From assembly GCA_013076295.1 (NCBI GenBank), contig RQOL01000863.1, positions 124,001 through 188,000 of the forward strand: 64,000 bases of DNA, given 5' to 3'. The notes under the pieces were generated by a model. That model saw only the letters and a list, made by a program, of their open reading frames with translations, made no database searches and was not told the DNA's origin. Below are positions 1 through 13,120 of the stretch, in pieces. The DNA is from Sanderia malayensis (taxonomy: Eukaryota; Cnidaria; Scyphozoa; Semaeostomeae; Pelagiidae). Position 1 is the first letter of the stretch, and the number at the start of each line of letters is the position of its first letter. The translations under genes were made by a program, and so were the position numbers.

Positions 1-1270
1 GATTTTATTAATTTTCTGATATAGTTTACGACTATGGAACATCCAAACAAGGGGACAATATTGAAACTGGCTGTTTATAAAAGCTTGCATTAAAAACCTT
101 AGTTTACTTTGATCTAGAAATGGAACAATACGTGAGAGAGCATATAATTTATTACTTGCCTTTTTACATAGCCCAGCAACATGTTGTTCAAATGTCAATT
201 TATTGTCTATAATAATACCAAGCAATTTTTCATGATTACTGCTCTGTATAGGTGTATTGCCAATCGTAATGGTAATAGGTTCGTCAGGGGAAGGACCTAA
301 TGCTAAAAAATGACATTTATCTTCATTTAATTTTAGGTAGTTGTCAGAAAACCATTTTATTACCTTTTGAGAGTCATTCTCAAGCCTTTCCACTACATTT
401 TGCAAGTTTTGGTCACATGTATATAAAGTGGTATCATCAGCATAATTGCAAATTTCTATATCATTGATAGAGAGTAACAAATCGTTCAAATAGATGTTAA
501 AAAGTAGAGGTCCTAAAACCGACCCCTGTGGAACACCCAATTTCAGTTTTTGTGTAGAACTAAACGAACTATTTATTTTTACTCTCTGTTGCCTTTCACT
601 TAAATAACTGTTCAGAAACATCAACGCATCACGACTGAAGCCGTAAGCATGCAATTTGGCAATAAGAAGATCATGCTTTACACAATCGAATGCTTTTGAT
701 AGGTCCATTAATACGGCCCCAGCCTTTCCTCCCTTATCCAAGAACATTTTGCACATTTCTATAAAACGAGTCAAGGCATGTTGTGCATTGTACCCTTGTC
801 GGAATCCACATAACAAATCTGATAAATAGGCACCCATATGTTCCATCATTTGCTTATACATGAGTCTTTCGTAAATTTTAGAGACAGTAGGCAAAACACT
901 AATTGGTCTATAATTAGTCTTAGAAGTAGATTCGTTTTTTTTAAAAAGGGCTGTAACATCTGCAGTTTTTAATTCATCGGGAAACTGACAATTGCTTATA
1001 CCACCATTGAGAACATTTTGCAGTGGTTCAGCGCATACATCTAAATTAGTCTTAAGCAGCTTGGGGGGAATATTCCCAAAAGTTGTAGCCTTCTTAGAAT
1101 TCAGATTTTTTATTTCTGTTTCAAGTTTAGAGATAGTTACATGCTCGAAGGAAAAGCTAATAGCTACATCTGAAAAGCGTGCTCGTATAGCTTTTATGCT
1201 AGGATGGTTTCTATATTTTTCAATTGCTTCATCTAAAGGATCAGAGATACCCTCTGTTGATCTTACATGA
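1..1270 (-). CDS. Non-LTR retrotransposon reverse transcriptase, partial
   Basis: The minus strand is open without a stop from about 1270 to the window edge, roughly 420 codons. It reads as the reverse transcriptase of a LINE of the Jockey/CR1 kind, the enzyme that copies element RNA into DNA at a nicked target. In reading order I see a TNYRPI block near 900-915, GFRQGYNAQ near 781-810, motif A with DLSKAFD (685-705), LGVPQGSVLGPLLFN (about 496-540), the catalytic YADD box (433-444), KLNEDKCHFLALG (about 298-335) and KLLGIIIDNKLTF (about 189-230). All catalytic aspartates are present. The endonuclease half is missing: coding similarity stops at about 1264, where satellite begins. This is a typical 5'-truncated LINE copy. 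The 3' end lies beyond the left edge. The family rank is recalled, not searched. Confidence 0.88.
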
Positions 1271-1275
1271 AATAT
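1..1275 (-). mobile_element. 5'-truncated LINE copy abutting the satellite
   Basis: The reverse transcriptase segment ends abruptly against the satellite at 1265-1282. The junction holds a short satellite-like scrap (AATATCACTGAA, 1271-1282). LINEs insert 3' end first and often stop early, so a truncated 5' end facing the array fits an insertion into satellite DNA. The other flank is outside the window, so a target duplication cannot be checked and the boundary is uncertain by about 15 bp. Confidence 0.7.
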
Positions 1276-4200
1276 CACTGAAATGAACGTTAATATCGGA
1301 TTCATGTGTAAATTGTTGGAATAAATGTTAATATCACTGAAACAAGTCAATAAGGGTGTTTTTTAATACCTTTTAGCTGCAGTTACATGGATTAATGCGT
1401 AAATTGTGGGAATGGGTGTCAATATCATTGAAAAGACGTAACCAAAGATGCATTCCATATATTTTTAGCTGTGCTTACGGGGATTCATTTGAAAATTGTG
1501 GGAAATACTTTTAAGATCGGATTCATTGTAAATTGTGGGAATAGATGTAATTATCACTGAAATTATGTAAATAAAGTTGCACTTTATTATGTTTTAGTTG
1601 AATTTACGTGGATTCATGTGTAAATTGTGGGAATGAACGTTATTATCGGATTCATGTGTTGACTTGTGGGAGTGAACGTTATCATCGGATTCATGTTTAA
1701 CTGGTGGGATTGAATGTTAATATCACTGAAAACCAGTAAATAAGGGTGTCTTTTAATACCTTTTAGCTGCAGTTACTTGGATTCATGCGGAAATTGTGGG
1801 AATGGGTGTCAATATCAGTGAAAAGACGTATCCAAAGATGCATTTCATATAGTTTTAGTTGTGGTTACGTGGATTCATTTGAAAATCGTGGGAATTAATT
1901 TTAATATCGGATTCATTGTAAATTGTGCGAATAGATGTAATTATCACTAAAAACATTTAAATAAAGGTCTACTTTATTATGTTTTAGCTCAATTTACGTG
2001 GATTCATGTGTAAATTGTGGGAATGAACGTTATTACCGGATTCATGTGTTAACTTGTGGGAGTGAACGTTAATATCGGATTCATGTTTAACTTGTGGGAA
2101 TGAATTATAACATCACTTGAAACCAGTAAGTATTAGTGTATTTTAAAGAGTGTGAACTGTAGTTATGGGGATTGATGCGTAAATTGTGGGAAAGAACGTT
2201 ACTATCGGATTCATGTGTAAATTCTGGGAATGAAAGTTAATATAGGATTCATGTGTAAATTGTTGGCATAAGTAACAATATCATCAGTGAAAAGAGGTAA
2301 GCAAAGATGCCTTCCAATTAGTTTTAGCTGTGTCTACGTGGATTCATTTGAAAATGGTGGGAATTAATTATAATATCGGATTCATTGTAAATTGTGGGAA
2401 TAGATGTAATTATCACTAAAAGCATGTAAATAAAGTTGTACCTTATTATGTTTTAGCTGAATTTACTTGGATTCATGTGTAAATTGTGGGAATGAACCTT
2501 ATTACCGGATTCATGTGTTAACTTGTGGGAATAAACGTTAATATCGGTTTGATGTTGAAATTGTGGGAATGAATGTTAATATCACTGAAAACAAATAAAT
2601 AACGGTGTATTTTAAAGAGTGTGAGCAGTAGTTATGGGGATTTATGCATAAATTGTGGGAAGGAACGTTCATATCGGATTCATGTGTAAATTGTGGGAAT
2701 GAACGTTAATATCGCAATCATGTTTAAATTGTGGGAATGAATGTTAATATCCCTGAAAACAAGTAAATAAGGGTGTGTTTTAAGGAGTGCGAGCAGTAGT
2801 TATGGGGACTCTTGTGTAAATTGTGGGAAGGAACGTTAATATCGGAATCACGTGTAAATTGTGGGAATAAATGTTAATATCACTGAAAACAGGTAAATAA
2901 GGGTGTAATTTAATACCTTTTAGCTGCAGTTACATGGATTCATGCTTTAATTGTGGGAATGGGTGTCAATAAAATGAAAATAGGTAACCAAAGATGCATT
3001 CCATATAGTTTAAGCTGTGGTTACGTGGATTCATTTGAAAGTTGTGAGAATGAATTTTTATATCGGATTCATTGTAAAATGTGGTAATATATGTTATTAT
3101 CACTAAGAACATGTAAATAAAGGTGTACTTTAATTGGTTTGAGCTCAAGATACGTGGATTTATGTGTAAATTGTGGGAATAAACGTTACTATCGGATTTA
3201 TGATTAATTGCGGCAATGATTGTTGATATCACTGAAAACAAGTAAATAAGCATGTTTTTTAATACCTTTTAGCAGCAGTTACATGGATTCATGCGTAAAT
3301 TGCGGGAATGGGTGTCAATATCAGTGAAAAGACGTAACCAAAGATTTATTCCATATAGGTTTAGCTGTTGTTACGTGGATTCACTTGAAAATTGTGGGAA
3401 TTAATTTTAATATCGGATTCATTGTAAATTGCGGGAATAGATGTAATTATAACTAACAACATGTAAATAAAGATGTATTTTATTATGTTTTAGTTGCAAT
3501 TACGTGGCTTCATGTGTAAATTGTAGAAATGAGTGGCAATATCTTCAGTGAAGAGAGGTAACCAAAGATGCCTTCCAATTAGTTTTAGCTGTGCTTACGG
3601 GGATTCATTTGAAAATTGTGGGAAATATTTTTAATATCGGATTCATTATAAATGGTGGGAGTAGATGTAATTATCACTGAAATTATGTAAATAAAGTTGT
3701 ACTTTATTATGTTTTAGCTGAATTTACGTGGATTCATGTGTAAATTGTGGGAATGAACGTTAATATCGGATTCATGTGTAAATTGTTGGAATAAATGTTA
3801 ATATCACTGAAACAAGTCAATAAGGGTGTTTTTTATTACCTTTTAGCTGCAGTTACATGGATTCATGCGTAAATTGTGGGAATGGGTGTCAATATCATTG
3901 AAAAGACGTAACCAAAGATGCATTCCATATAGTTTTAGCTGTGCTTACGAGGATTCATTTGAAAATTGTGGGAAATACTTTTAATATCCGATTCATTGTA
4001 AATTGTGGGAATAGATGTAATTAGCACTGAAATTATGTAAATAAAGTTGCACTTTATTATGTTTTAGTTGACTTTACGTGGATTCATGTGTAAATTGTGG
4101 GAATGAACGTTATTATCGGACTCATGTGTTAACTTGTGGGAGTGAACGTTAATATCGGATTTATGTTTAACTGGTGGGATTGAATGTTAATATCACTGAA

Positions 4201-7200
4201 AACCAGTAAATAAGGGTGTCTTTTAATACCTTTTAGCTGCAGTTACTTGGATTCATGCGTAAATTGTGGGAATGGGTGTCAATATCAGTGAAAAGACGTA
4301 TTCAAAGATGCATTTCATATAGTTTTAGTTGTGGTTACGTGGATTCATTTGAAAATCGTGGGAATTAATTTTAATATCGGATTCATTGTAAATTGTGCGA
4401 ATAGATGTAGTTATCACTAAAAACATGTAAATAAAGGTCTACTTTATTATGTTTTAGCTCAATTTACGTGGATTCATGTGTAAATTGTGGGAATGAACGT
4501 TATTACCGGATTCATGTGTTAACTTGTGGGAGTGAACGTTAACATCGGATTCATGTTTAACTTGTGGGAATGAATCTTAACATCACTTGAAACCAGTAAG
4601 TATTAGTGTATTTTAAAGAGTGTGAACTGTAGTTATGGGGACTGATGCGTAAATTGTGGGAAAGAACGTTACTATCGGATTCATGTGTAAATTCTGGGAA
4701 TGAAAGTTAATATAGGATTCATGTGTAAATTGTTGGCATAAGTAACAATATCATCAGTGAAAAGAGGTAAGCAAAGATGCCTTCCAATTAGTTTTAGCTG
4801 TGTCTACGTGGATTCATTTGAAAATGGTGGGAATTAATTATAATATCGGATTCATTGTAAATTGTGGGAATAGATGTAATTATCACTAAAAGCAGAAAAT
4901 AAAGTTGTACCTTATTATGTTTTAGCTGAATTTACTTGGATTCATGTGTAAATTGTGGGAATGAACCTTATTACCGGATTCATGTGTTAACTTGTGGGAA
5001 TGAACGTTAATATCGGTTTGATGTTGAAATTGTGGGAATGAATGTTAATATCACTGAAAACAAATAAATAACGGTGTATTTTAAAGAGTGTGAGCAGTAG
5101 TTATGGGGATTTATGCATAAATTGTGGGAAGGAACGTTCATATCGGATTCATGTGTAAATTGTGGGAATGAACGTTAATATCGCAATCATGTTTAAATTG
5201 TGGGAATGAATGTTAATATCCCTGAAAACAAGTAAATAAGGGTGTGTTTTAAGGAGTGTGAGCAGTAGTTATGGGGACTCTTGTGTAAATTGTGGGAAGG
5301 AACGTTAATATCGGAATCACGTGTAAATTGTGGGAATAAATGTTAATATCACTGAAAACAGGTAAATAAGGGTGTAATTTAATACCTTTTAGCTGCAGTT
5401 ACATGGATTCATGCTTTAATTGTGGGAATGGGTGTCAATAAAATGAAAATAGGTAACCAAAGATGCATTCCATATAGTTTAAGCTGTGGTTACGTGGATT
5501 CATTTGAAAGTTGTGAGAATGAATTTTTATATCGGATTCATTGTAAAATGTGGTAATATATGTTATTATCACTAAGAACATGTAAATAAAGGTGTACTTT
5601 AATTGGTTTGAGCTCAAGATACGTGGATTTATGTGTAAATTGTGGGAATAAACGTTACTATCGGATTTATGATTAATTGCGGCAATGAATGTTGATATCA
5701 CTGAAAACAAGTAAATAAGCATGTTTTTTAATACCTTTTAGCAGCAGTTACATGGATTCATGCGTAAATTGCGGGAATGGGTGTCAATATCAGTGAAAAG
5801 ACGTAACCAAAGATTTATTCCATATAGGTTTAGCTGTTGTTACGTGGATTCACTTGAAAATTGTGGGAATTAATTTTAATATCGGATTCATTGTAAATTG
5901 CGGGAATAGATGTAATTATAACTAACAACATGTAAATAAAGATGTATTTTATTATGTTTTAGTTGCAATTACGTGGCTTCATGTGTAAATTGTAGAAATG
6001 AGTGGCAATATCTTCAGTGAAGAGAGGTAACCAAAGATGCCTTCCAATTAGTTTTAGCTGTGCTTACGGGGATTCATTTGAAAATTGTGGGAAATATTTT
6101 TAATATCGGATTCATTATAAATGGTGGGAGTAGATGTAATTATCACTGAAATTATGTAAATAAAGTTGTACTTTATTATGTTTTAGCTGAATTTACGTGG
6201 ATTCATGTGTAAATTGTGGGAATGAACGTTAATATCGGATTCATGTGTAAATTGTTGGAATAAATGTTAATATCACTGAAACAAGTCAATAAGGGTGTTT
6301 TTTATTACCTTTTAGCTGCAGTTACATGGATTCATGCGTAAATTGTGGGAATGGGTGTCAATATCATTGAAAAGACGTAACCAAAGATGCATTCCATATA
6401 GTTTTAGCTGTGCTTACGAGGATTCATTTGAAAATTGTGGGAAATACTTTTAATATCCGATTCATTGTAAATTGTGGGAATAGATGTAATTAGCACTGAA
6501 ATTATGTAAATAAAGTTGCACTTTATTATGTTTTAGTTGAATTTACGTGGATTCATGTGTAAATTGTGGGAATGAACGTTATTATCGGATTCAAGTGTTG
6601 ACTTGTGGGAGTGAACGTTAATATCGGATTCATGTTTAACTGGTGGGATTGAATGTTAATATCACTGAAAACCAGTAAATAAGGGTGTCTTTTAATACCT
6701 TTTAGCTGCAGTTACTTGGATTCATGCGTAAATTGTGGGAATGGGTGTCAATATCAGTGAAAAGACGTATTCAAAGATGCATTTCATATAGTTTTAGTTG
6801 TGGTTACGTGGATTCATTTGAAAATCGTGGGAATTAATTTTAATATCGGATTCATTGTAAATTGTGCGAATAGATGTAGTTATCACTAAAAACATGTAAA
6901 TAAAGGTCTACTTTATTATGTTTTAGCTCAATTTACGTGGATTCATGTGTAAATTGTGGGAATGAACGTTATTACCGGATTCATGTGTTAACTTGTGGGA
7001 GTGAACGTTAACATCGGATTCATGTTTAACTTGTGGGAATGAATCTTAACATCACTTGAAACCAGTAAGTATTAGTGTATTTTAAAGAGTGTGAACTGTA
7101 GTTATGGGGACTGATGCGTAAATTGTGGGAAAGAACGTTACTATCGGATTCATGTGTAAATTCTGGGAATGAAAGTTAATATAGGATTCATGTGTAAATT

Positions 7201-8689
7201 GTTGGCATAAGTAACAATATCATCAGTGAAAAGAGGTAAGCAAAGATGCCTTCCAATTAGTTTTAGCTGTGTCTACGTGGATTCATTTGAAAATGGTGGG
7301 AATTAATTATAATATCGGATTCATTGTAAATTGTGGGAATAGATGTAATTATCACTAAAAGCAGAAAATAAGGTTGTACCTTATTATGTTTTAGCTGAAT
7401 TTACTTGGATTCATGTGTAAATTGTGGGAATGAACCTTATTACCGGATTCATGTGTTAACTTGTGGGAATGAACGTTAATATCGGTTTGATGTTGAAATT
7501 GTGGGAATGAATGTTAATATCACTGAAAACAAATAAATAACGGTGTATTTTAAAGAGTGTGAGCAGTAGTTATGGGGATTTATGCATAAATTGTGGGAAG
7601 GAACGTTCATATCGGATTCATGTGTAAATTGTGGGAATGAACGTTAATATCGCAATCATGTTTAAATTGTGGGAATGAATGTTAATATCCCTGAAAACAA
7701 GTAAATAAGGGTGTGTTTTAAGGAGTGTGAGCAGTAGTTATGGGGACTCTTGTGTAAATTGTGGGAAGGAACGTTAATATCGGAATCACGTGTAAATTGT
7801 GGGAATAAATGTTAATATCACTGAAAACAGGTAAATAAGGGTGTAATTTAATACCTTTTAGCTGCAGTTACATGGATTCATGCTTTAATTGTGGGAATGG
7901 GTGTCAATAAAATGAAAATAGGTAAGCAAAGATGCATTTCATATAGTTTAAGCTGTGGTTACGTGGATTCATTTGAAAGTTGTGAGAATGAATTTTTATA
8001 TCGGATTCATTGTAAAATGTGGTAATATATGTTATTATCACTAAGAACATGTAAATAAAGGTGTACTTTAATTGGTTTGAGCTCAAGATACGTGGATTTA
8101 TGTGTAAATTGTGGGAATAAACGTTACTATCGGATTTATGATTAATTGCGGCAATGAATGTTGATATCACTGAAAACAAGTAAATAAGCATGTTTTTTTA
8201 ATACCTTTTAGCAGCAGTTACATGGATTCATGCGTAAATTGCGGGAATGGGTGTCAATATCAGTGAAAAGACGTAACCAAAGATTTATTCCATATAGGTT
8301 TAGCTGTTGTTACGTGGATTCACTTGAAAATTGTGGGAATTAACTTTAATATCGGATTCATTGTAAATTGTGGGAATAGATGTAATTATAACTAACAACA
8401 TGTAAATAAAGATGTATTTTGTTATGTTTTAGCTGCAATTACGTGGCTTCATGTGTAAATTGTGGGAATGAGTGGCAATATCTTCAGTGAAGAGAGGTAA
8501 CCAAAGATGCCTTCCAATTAGTTTTAGCTGTGCTTACGGGGATTCATTTGAAAATTGTGGGAAATATTTTTAATATCGGATTCATTATAAATGGTGGGAG
8601 TAGATGTAATTATCACTGAAATTATGTAAATAAAGTTGTACTTTATTATGTTTTAGCTGAATTTACGTGGATTCATGTGTAAATTGTGG

Positions 8690-10651
8690 GAATGAACGTT
8701 AATATCGGATTCATGTGTAAATTGTTGGAATAAATGTTAATATCACTGAAACAAGTCAATAAGGGTGTTTTTTAATACCTTTTAGCTGCAGTTACATGGA
8801 TTCATGCGTAAATTGTGGGAATGGGTGTCAATATCATTGAAAAGACGTAACCAAAGATGCATTCCATATAGTTTTAGCTGTGCTTACGAGGATTCATTTG
8901 AAAATTGTGGGAAATACTTTTAATATCCGATTCATTGTAAATTGTGGGAATATATGTAATTAGCACTGAAATTATGTAAATAAAGTTGCACTTTATTATG
9001 TTTTAGTTAAATTTACGTGGATTCATGTGTAAATGGTGGGAAGGAACGTTAATTTCGGTTTCATGTTTAAATTTTGTGAATGAATGTTAATATCACTGAA
9101 AACAAGTAAATAAGGGTGTATTTTAATACCTTTCAGCTGCAGTTACATGGATTCATGTGTAAATTGTGGGAACGAGTGTCAATATCAGTGAAAAGACGTA
9201 ACCAAAGATGCATTCCATAAAGTTTTAGCTGTGGTTACGTGGATTCATTTGAAAATGGTGGGAATTAATTATAATATCGGATTCATTGTAAATTGTGGGA
9301 ATAGATGTAATTATCACTAAAAGCATGTAAATAAAGTTGTACCTTATTATGTTTTAGCTGAATTTACTTGGATTCATGTGTAAATTGTGGGAATGAACCT
9401 TATTACCGGATTCATGTGTTAACTTGTGGGAATAAACGTTAATATCGGTTTGATGTTGAAATTGTGGGAATGAATGTTAATATCACTGAAAACAAATAAA
9501 TAACGGTGTATTTTAAAGAGTGTGAGCAGTAGTTATGGGGATTTATGCATAAATTGTGGGAAGGAACGTTCATATCGGATTCATGTGTAAATTGTGGGAA
9601 TGAACGTTAATATCGCAATCATGTTTAAATTGTGGGAATGAATGTTAATATCCCTGAAAACAAGTAAATAAGGGTGTGTTTTAAGGAGTGCGAGCAGTAG
9701 TTATGGGGACTCTTGTGTAAATTGTGGGAAGGAACGTTAATATCGGAATCACGTGTAAATTGTGGGAATAAATGTTAATATCACTGAAAACAGGTAAATA
9801 AGGGTGTAATTTAATACCTTTTAGCTGCAGTTACATGGATTCATGCTTTAATTGTGGGAATGGGTGTCAATAAAATGAAAATAGGTAACCAAAGATGCAT
9901 TCCATATAGTTTAAGCTGTGGTTACGTGGATTCATTTGAAAGTTGTGAGAATGAATTTTTATATCGGATTCATTGTAAAATGTGGTAATATATGTTATTA
10001 TCACTAAGAACATGTAAATAAAGGTGTACTTTAATTGGTTTGAGCTCAAGATACGTGGATTTATGTGTAAATTGTGGGAATAAACGTTACTATCGGATTT
10101 ATGATTAATTGCGGCAATGAATGTTGATATCACTGAAAACAAGTAAATAAGCATGTTTTTCAATACCTTTTAGCAGCAGTTACATGGATTCATGCGTAAA
10201 TTGCGGGAATGGGTGTCAATATCAGTGAAAAGACGTAACCAAAGATTTATTCCATATAGGTTTAGCTGTTGTTACGTGGATTCACTTGAAAATTGTGGGA
10301 ATTAATTTTAATATCGGATTCATTGTAAATTGCGGGAATAGATGTAATTATAACTAACAACATGTAAATAAAGATGTATTTTATTATGTTTTAGTTGCAA
10401 TTACGTGGCTTCATGTGTAAATTGTAGAAATGAGTGGCAATATCTTCAGTGAAGAGAGGTAACCAAAGATGCCTTCCAATTAGTTTTAGCTGTGCTTACG
10501 GGGATTCATTTGAAAATTGTGGGAAATATTTTTAATATCGGATTCATTATAAATGGTGGGAGTAGATGTAATTATCACTGAAATTATGTAAATAAAGTTG
10601 TACTTTATTATGTTTTAGCTGAATTTACGTGGATTCATGTGTAAATTGTGG
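8690..10651 (+). repeat. Short HOR unit (~1,962 bp), internal deletion
   Basis: This copy is about 507 bp shorter than its neighbours. It follows the standard order until about 9030. It then carries a variant monomer pair (TAAATGGTGGGAAGGAACG, 9031 to about 9240) absent from the first three units, and rejoins the standard unit at the monomer seen at about 4820. The variant is shared with 13461 to about 13670, offset 4,430, so it moved with the block by exchange and is not a local mutation. Confidence 0.8.
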
Positions 10652-13120
10652 GAATGAACGTTAATATCGGATTCATGTGTAAATTGTTGGAATAAATGTT
10701 AATATCACTGAAACAAGTCAATAAGGGTGTTTTTTATTACCTTTTAGCTGCAGTTACATGGATTCATGCGTAAATTGTGGGAATGGGTGTCAATATCATT
10801 GAAAAGACGTAACCAAAGATGCATTCCATATAGTTTTAGCTGTGCTTACGAGGATTCATTTGAAAATTGTGGGAAATACTTTTAATATCCGATTCATTGT
10901 AAATTGTGGGAATAGATGTAATTAGCACTGAAATTATGTAAATAAAGTTGCACTTTATTATGTTTTAGTTGAATTTACGTGGATTCATGTGTAAATTGTG
11001 GGAATGAACGTTATTATCGGACTCATGTGTTAACTTGTGGGAGTGAACGTTAATATCGGATTTATGTTTAACTGGTGGGATGAATGTTAATATCACTGAA
11101 AACCAGTAAATAAGGGTGTCTTTTAATACCTTTTAGCTGCAGTTACTTGGATTCATGCGTAAATTGTGGGAATGGGTGTCAATATCAGTGAAAAGACGTA
11201 TTCAAAGATGCATTTCATATAGTTTTAGTTGTGGTTACGTGGATTCATTTGAAAATCGTGGGAATTAATTTTAATATCGGATTCATTGTAAATTGTGCGA
11301 ATAGATGTAGTTATCACTAAAAACATGTAAATAAAGGTCTACTTTATTATGTTTTAGCTCAATTTACGTGGATTCATGTGTAAATTGTGGGAATGAACGT
11401 TATTACCGGATTCATGTGTTAACTTGTGGGAGTGAACGTTAACATCGGATTCATGTTTAACTTGTGGGAATGAATCTTAACATCACTTGAAACCAGTAAG
11501 TATTAGTGTATTTTAAAGAGTGTGAACTGTAGTTATGGGGACTGATGCGTAAATTGTGGGAAAGAACGTTACTATCGGATTCATGTGTAAATTCTGGGAA
11601 TGAAAGTTAATATAGGATTCATGTGTAAATTGTTGGCATAAGTAACAATATCATCAGTGAAAAGAGGTAAGCAAAGATGCCTTCCAATTAGTTTTAGCTG
11701 TGTCTACGTGGTTTCATTTGAAAATGGTGGGAATTAATTATAATATCGGATTCATTGTAAATTGTGGGAATAGATGTAATTATCACTAAAAGCATGTAAA
11801 TAAAGTTGTACCTTATTATGTTTTAGCTGAATTTACTTGGATTCATGTGTAAATTGTGGGAATGAACCTTATTACCGGATTCATGTGTTAACTTGTGGGA
11901 ATGAACGTTAATATCGGTTTGATGTTGAAATTGTGGGAATGAATGTTAATATCACTGAAAACAAATAAATAACGGTGTATTTTAAAGAGTGTGAGCAGTA
12001 GTTATGGGGATTTATGCATAAATTGTGGGAAGGAACGTTCATATCGGATTCATGTGTAAATTGTGGGAATGAACGTTAATATCGCAATCATGTTTAAATT
12101 GTGGGAATGAATGTTAATATCCCTGAAAACAAGTAAATAAGGGTGTGTTTTAAGGAGTGTGAGCAGTAGTTATGGGGACTCTTGTGTAAATTGTGGGAAG
12201 GAACGTTAATATCGGAATCACGTGTAAATTGTGGGAATAAATGTTAATATCACTGAAAACAGGTAAATAAGGGTGTAATTTAATACCTTTTAGCTGCAGT
12301 TACATGGATTCATGCTTTAATTGTGGGAATGGGTGTCAATAAAATGAAAATAGGTAAGCAAAGATGCATTTCATATAGTTTAAGCTGTGGTTACGTGGAT
12401 TCATTTGAAAGTTGTGAGAATGAATTTTTATATCGGATTCATTGTAAAATGTGGTAATATATGTTATTATCACTAAGAACATGTAAATAAAGGTGTACTT
12501 TAATTGGTTTGAGCTCAAGATACGTGGATTTATGTGTAAATTGTGGGAATAAACGTTACTATCGGATTTATGATTAATTGCGGCAATGAATGTTGATATC
12601 ACTGAAAACAAGTAAATAAGCATGTTTTTTAATACCTTTTAGCAGCAGTTACATGGATTCATGCGTAAATTGCGGGAATGGGTGTCAATATCAGTGAAAA
12701 GACGTAACCAAAGATTTATTCCATATAGGTTTAGCTGTTGTTACGTGGATTCACTTGAAAATTGTGGGAATTAACTTTAATATCGGATTCATTGTAAATT
12801 GTGGGAATAGATGTAATTATAACTAACAACATGTAAATAAAGATGTATTTTATTATGTTTTAGCTGCAATTACGTGGCTTCATGTGTAAATTGTGGGAAT
12901 GAGTGGCAATATCTTCAGTGAAGAGAGGTAACCAAAGATGCCTTCCAATTAGTTTTAGCTGTGCTTACGGGGATTCATTTGAAAATTGTGGGAAATATTT
13001 TTAATATCGGATTCATTATAAATGGTGGGAGTAGATGTAATTATCACTGAAATTATGTAAATAAAGTTGTACTTTATTATGTTTTAGCTGAATTTACGTG
13101 GATTCATGTGTAAATTGTGG

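Noticed and set aside
992..1270. Plus-strand frame of 92 codons
   Set aside because: It is antisense to the reverse transcriptase, whose motifs are clear on the minus strand.
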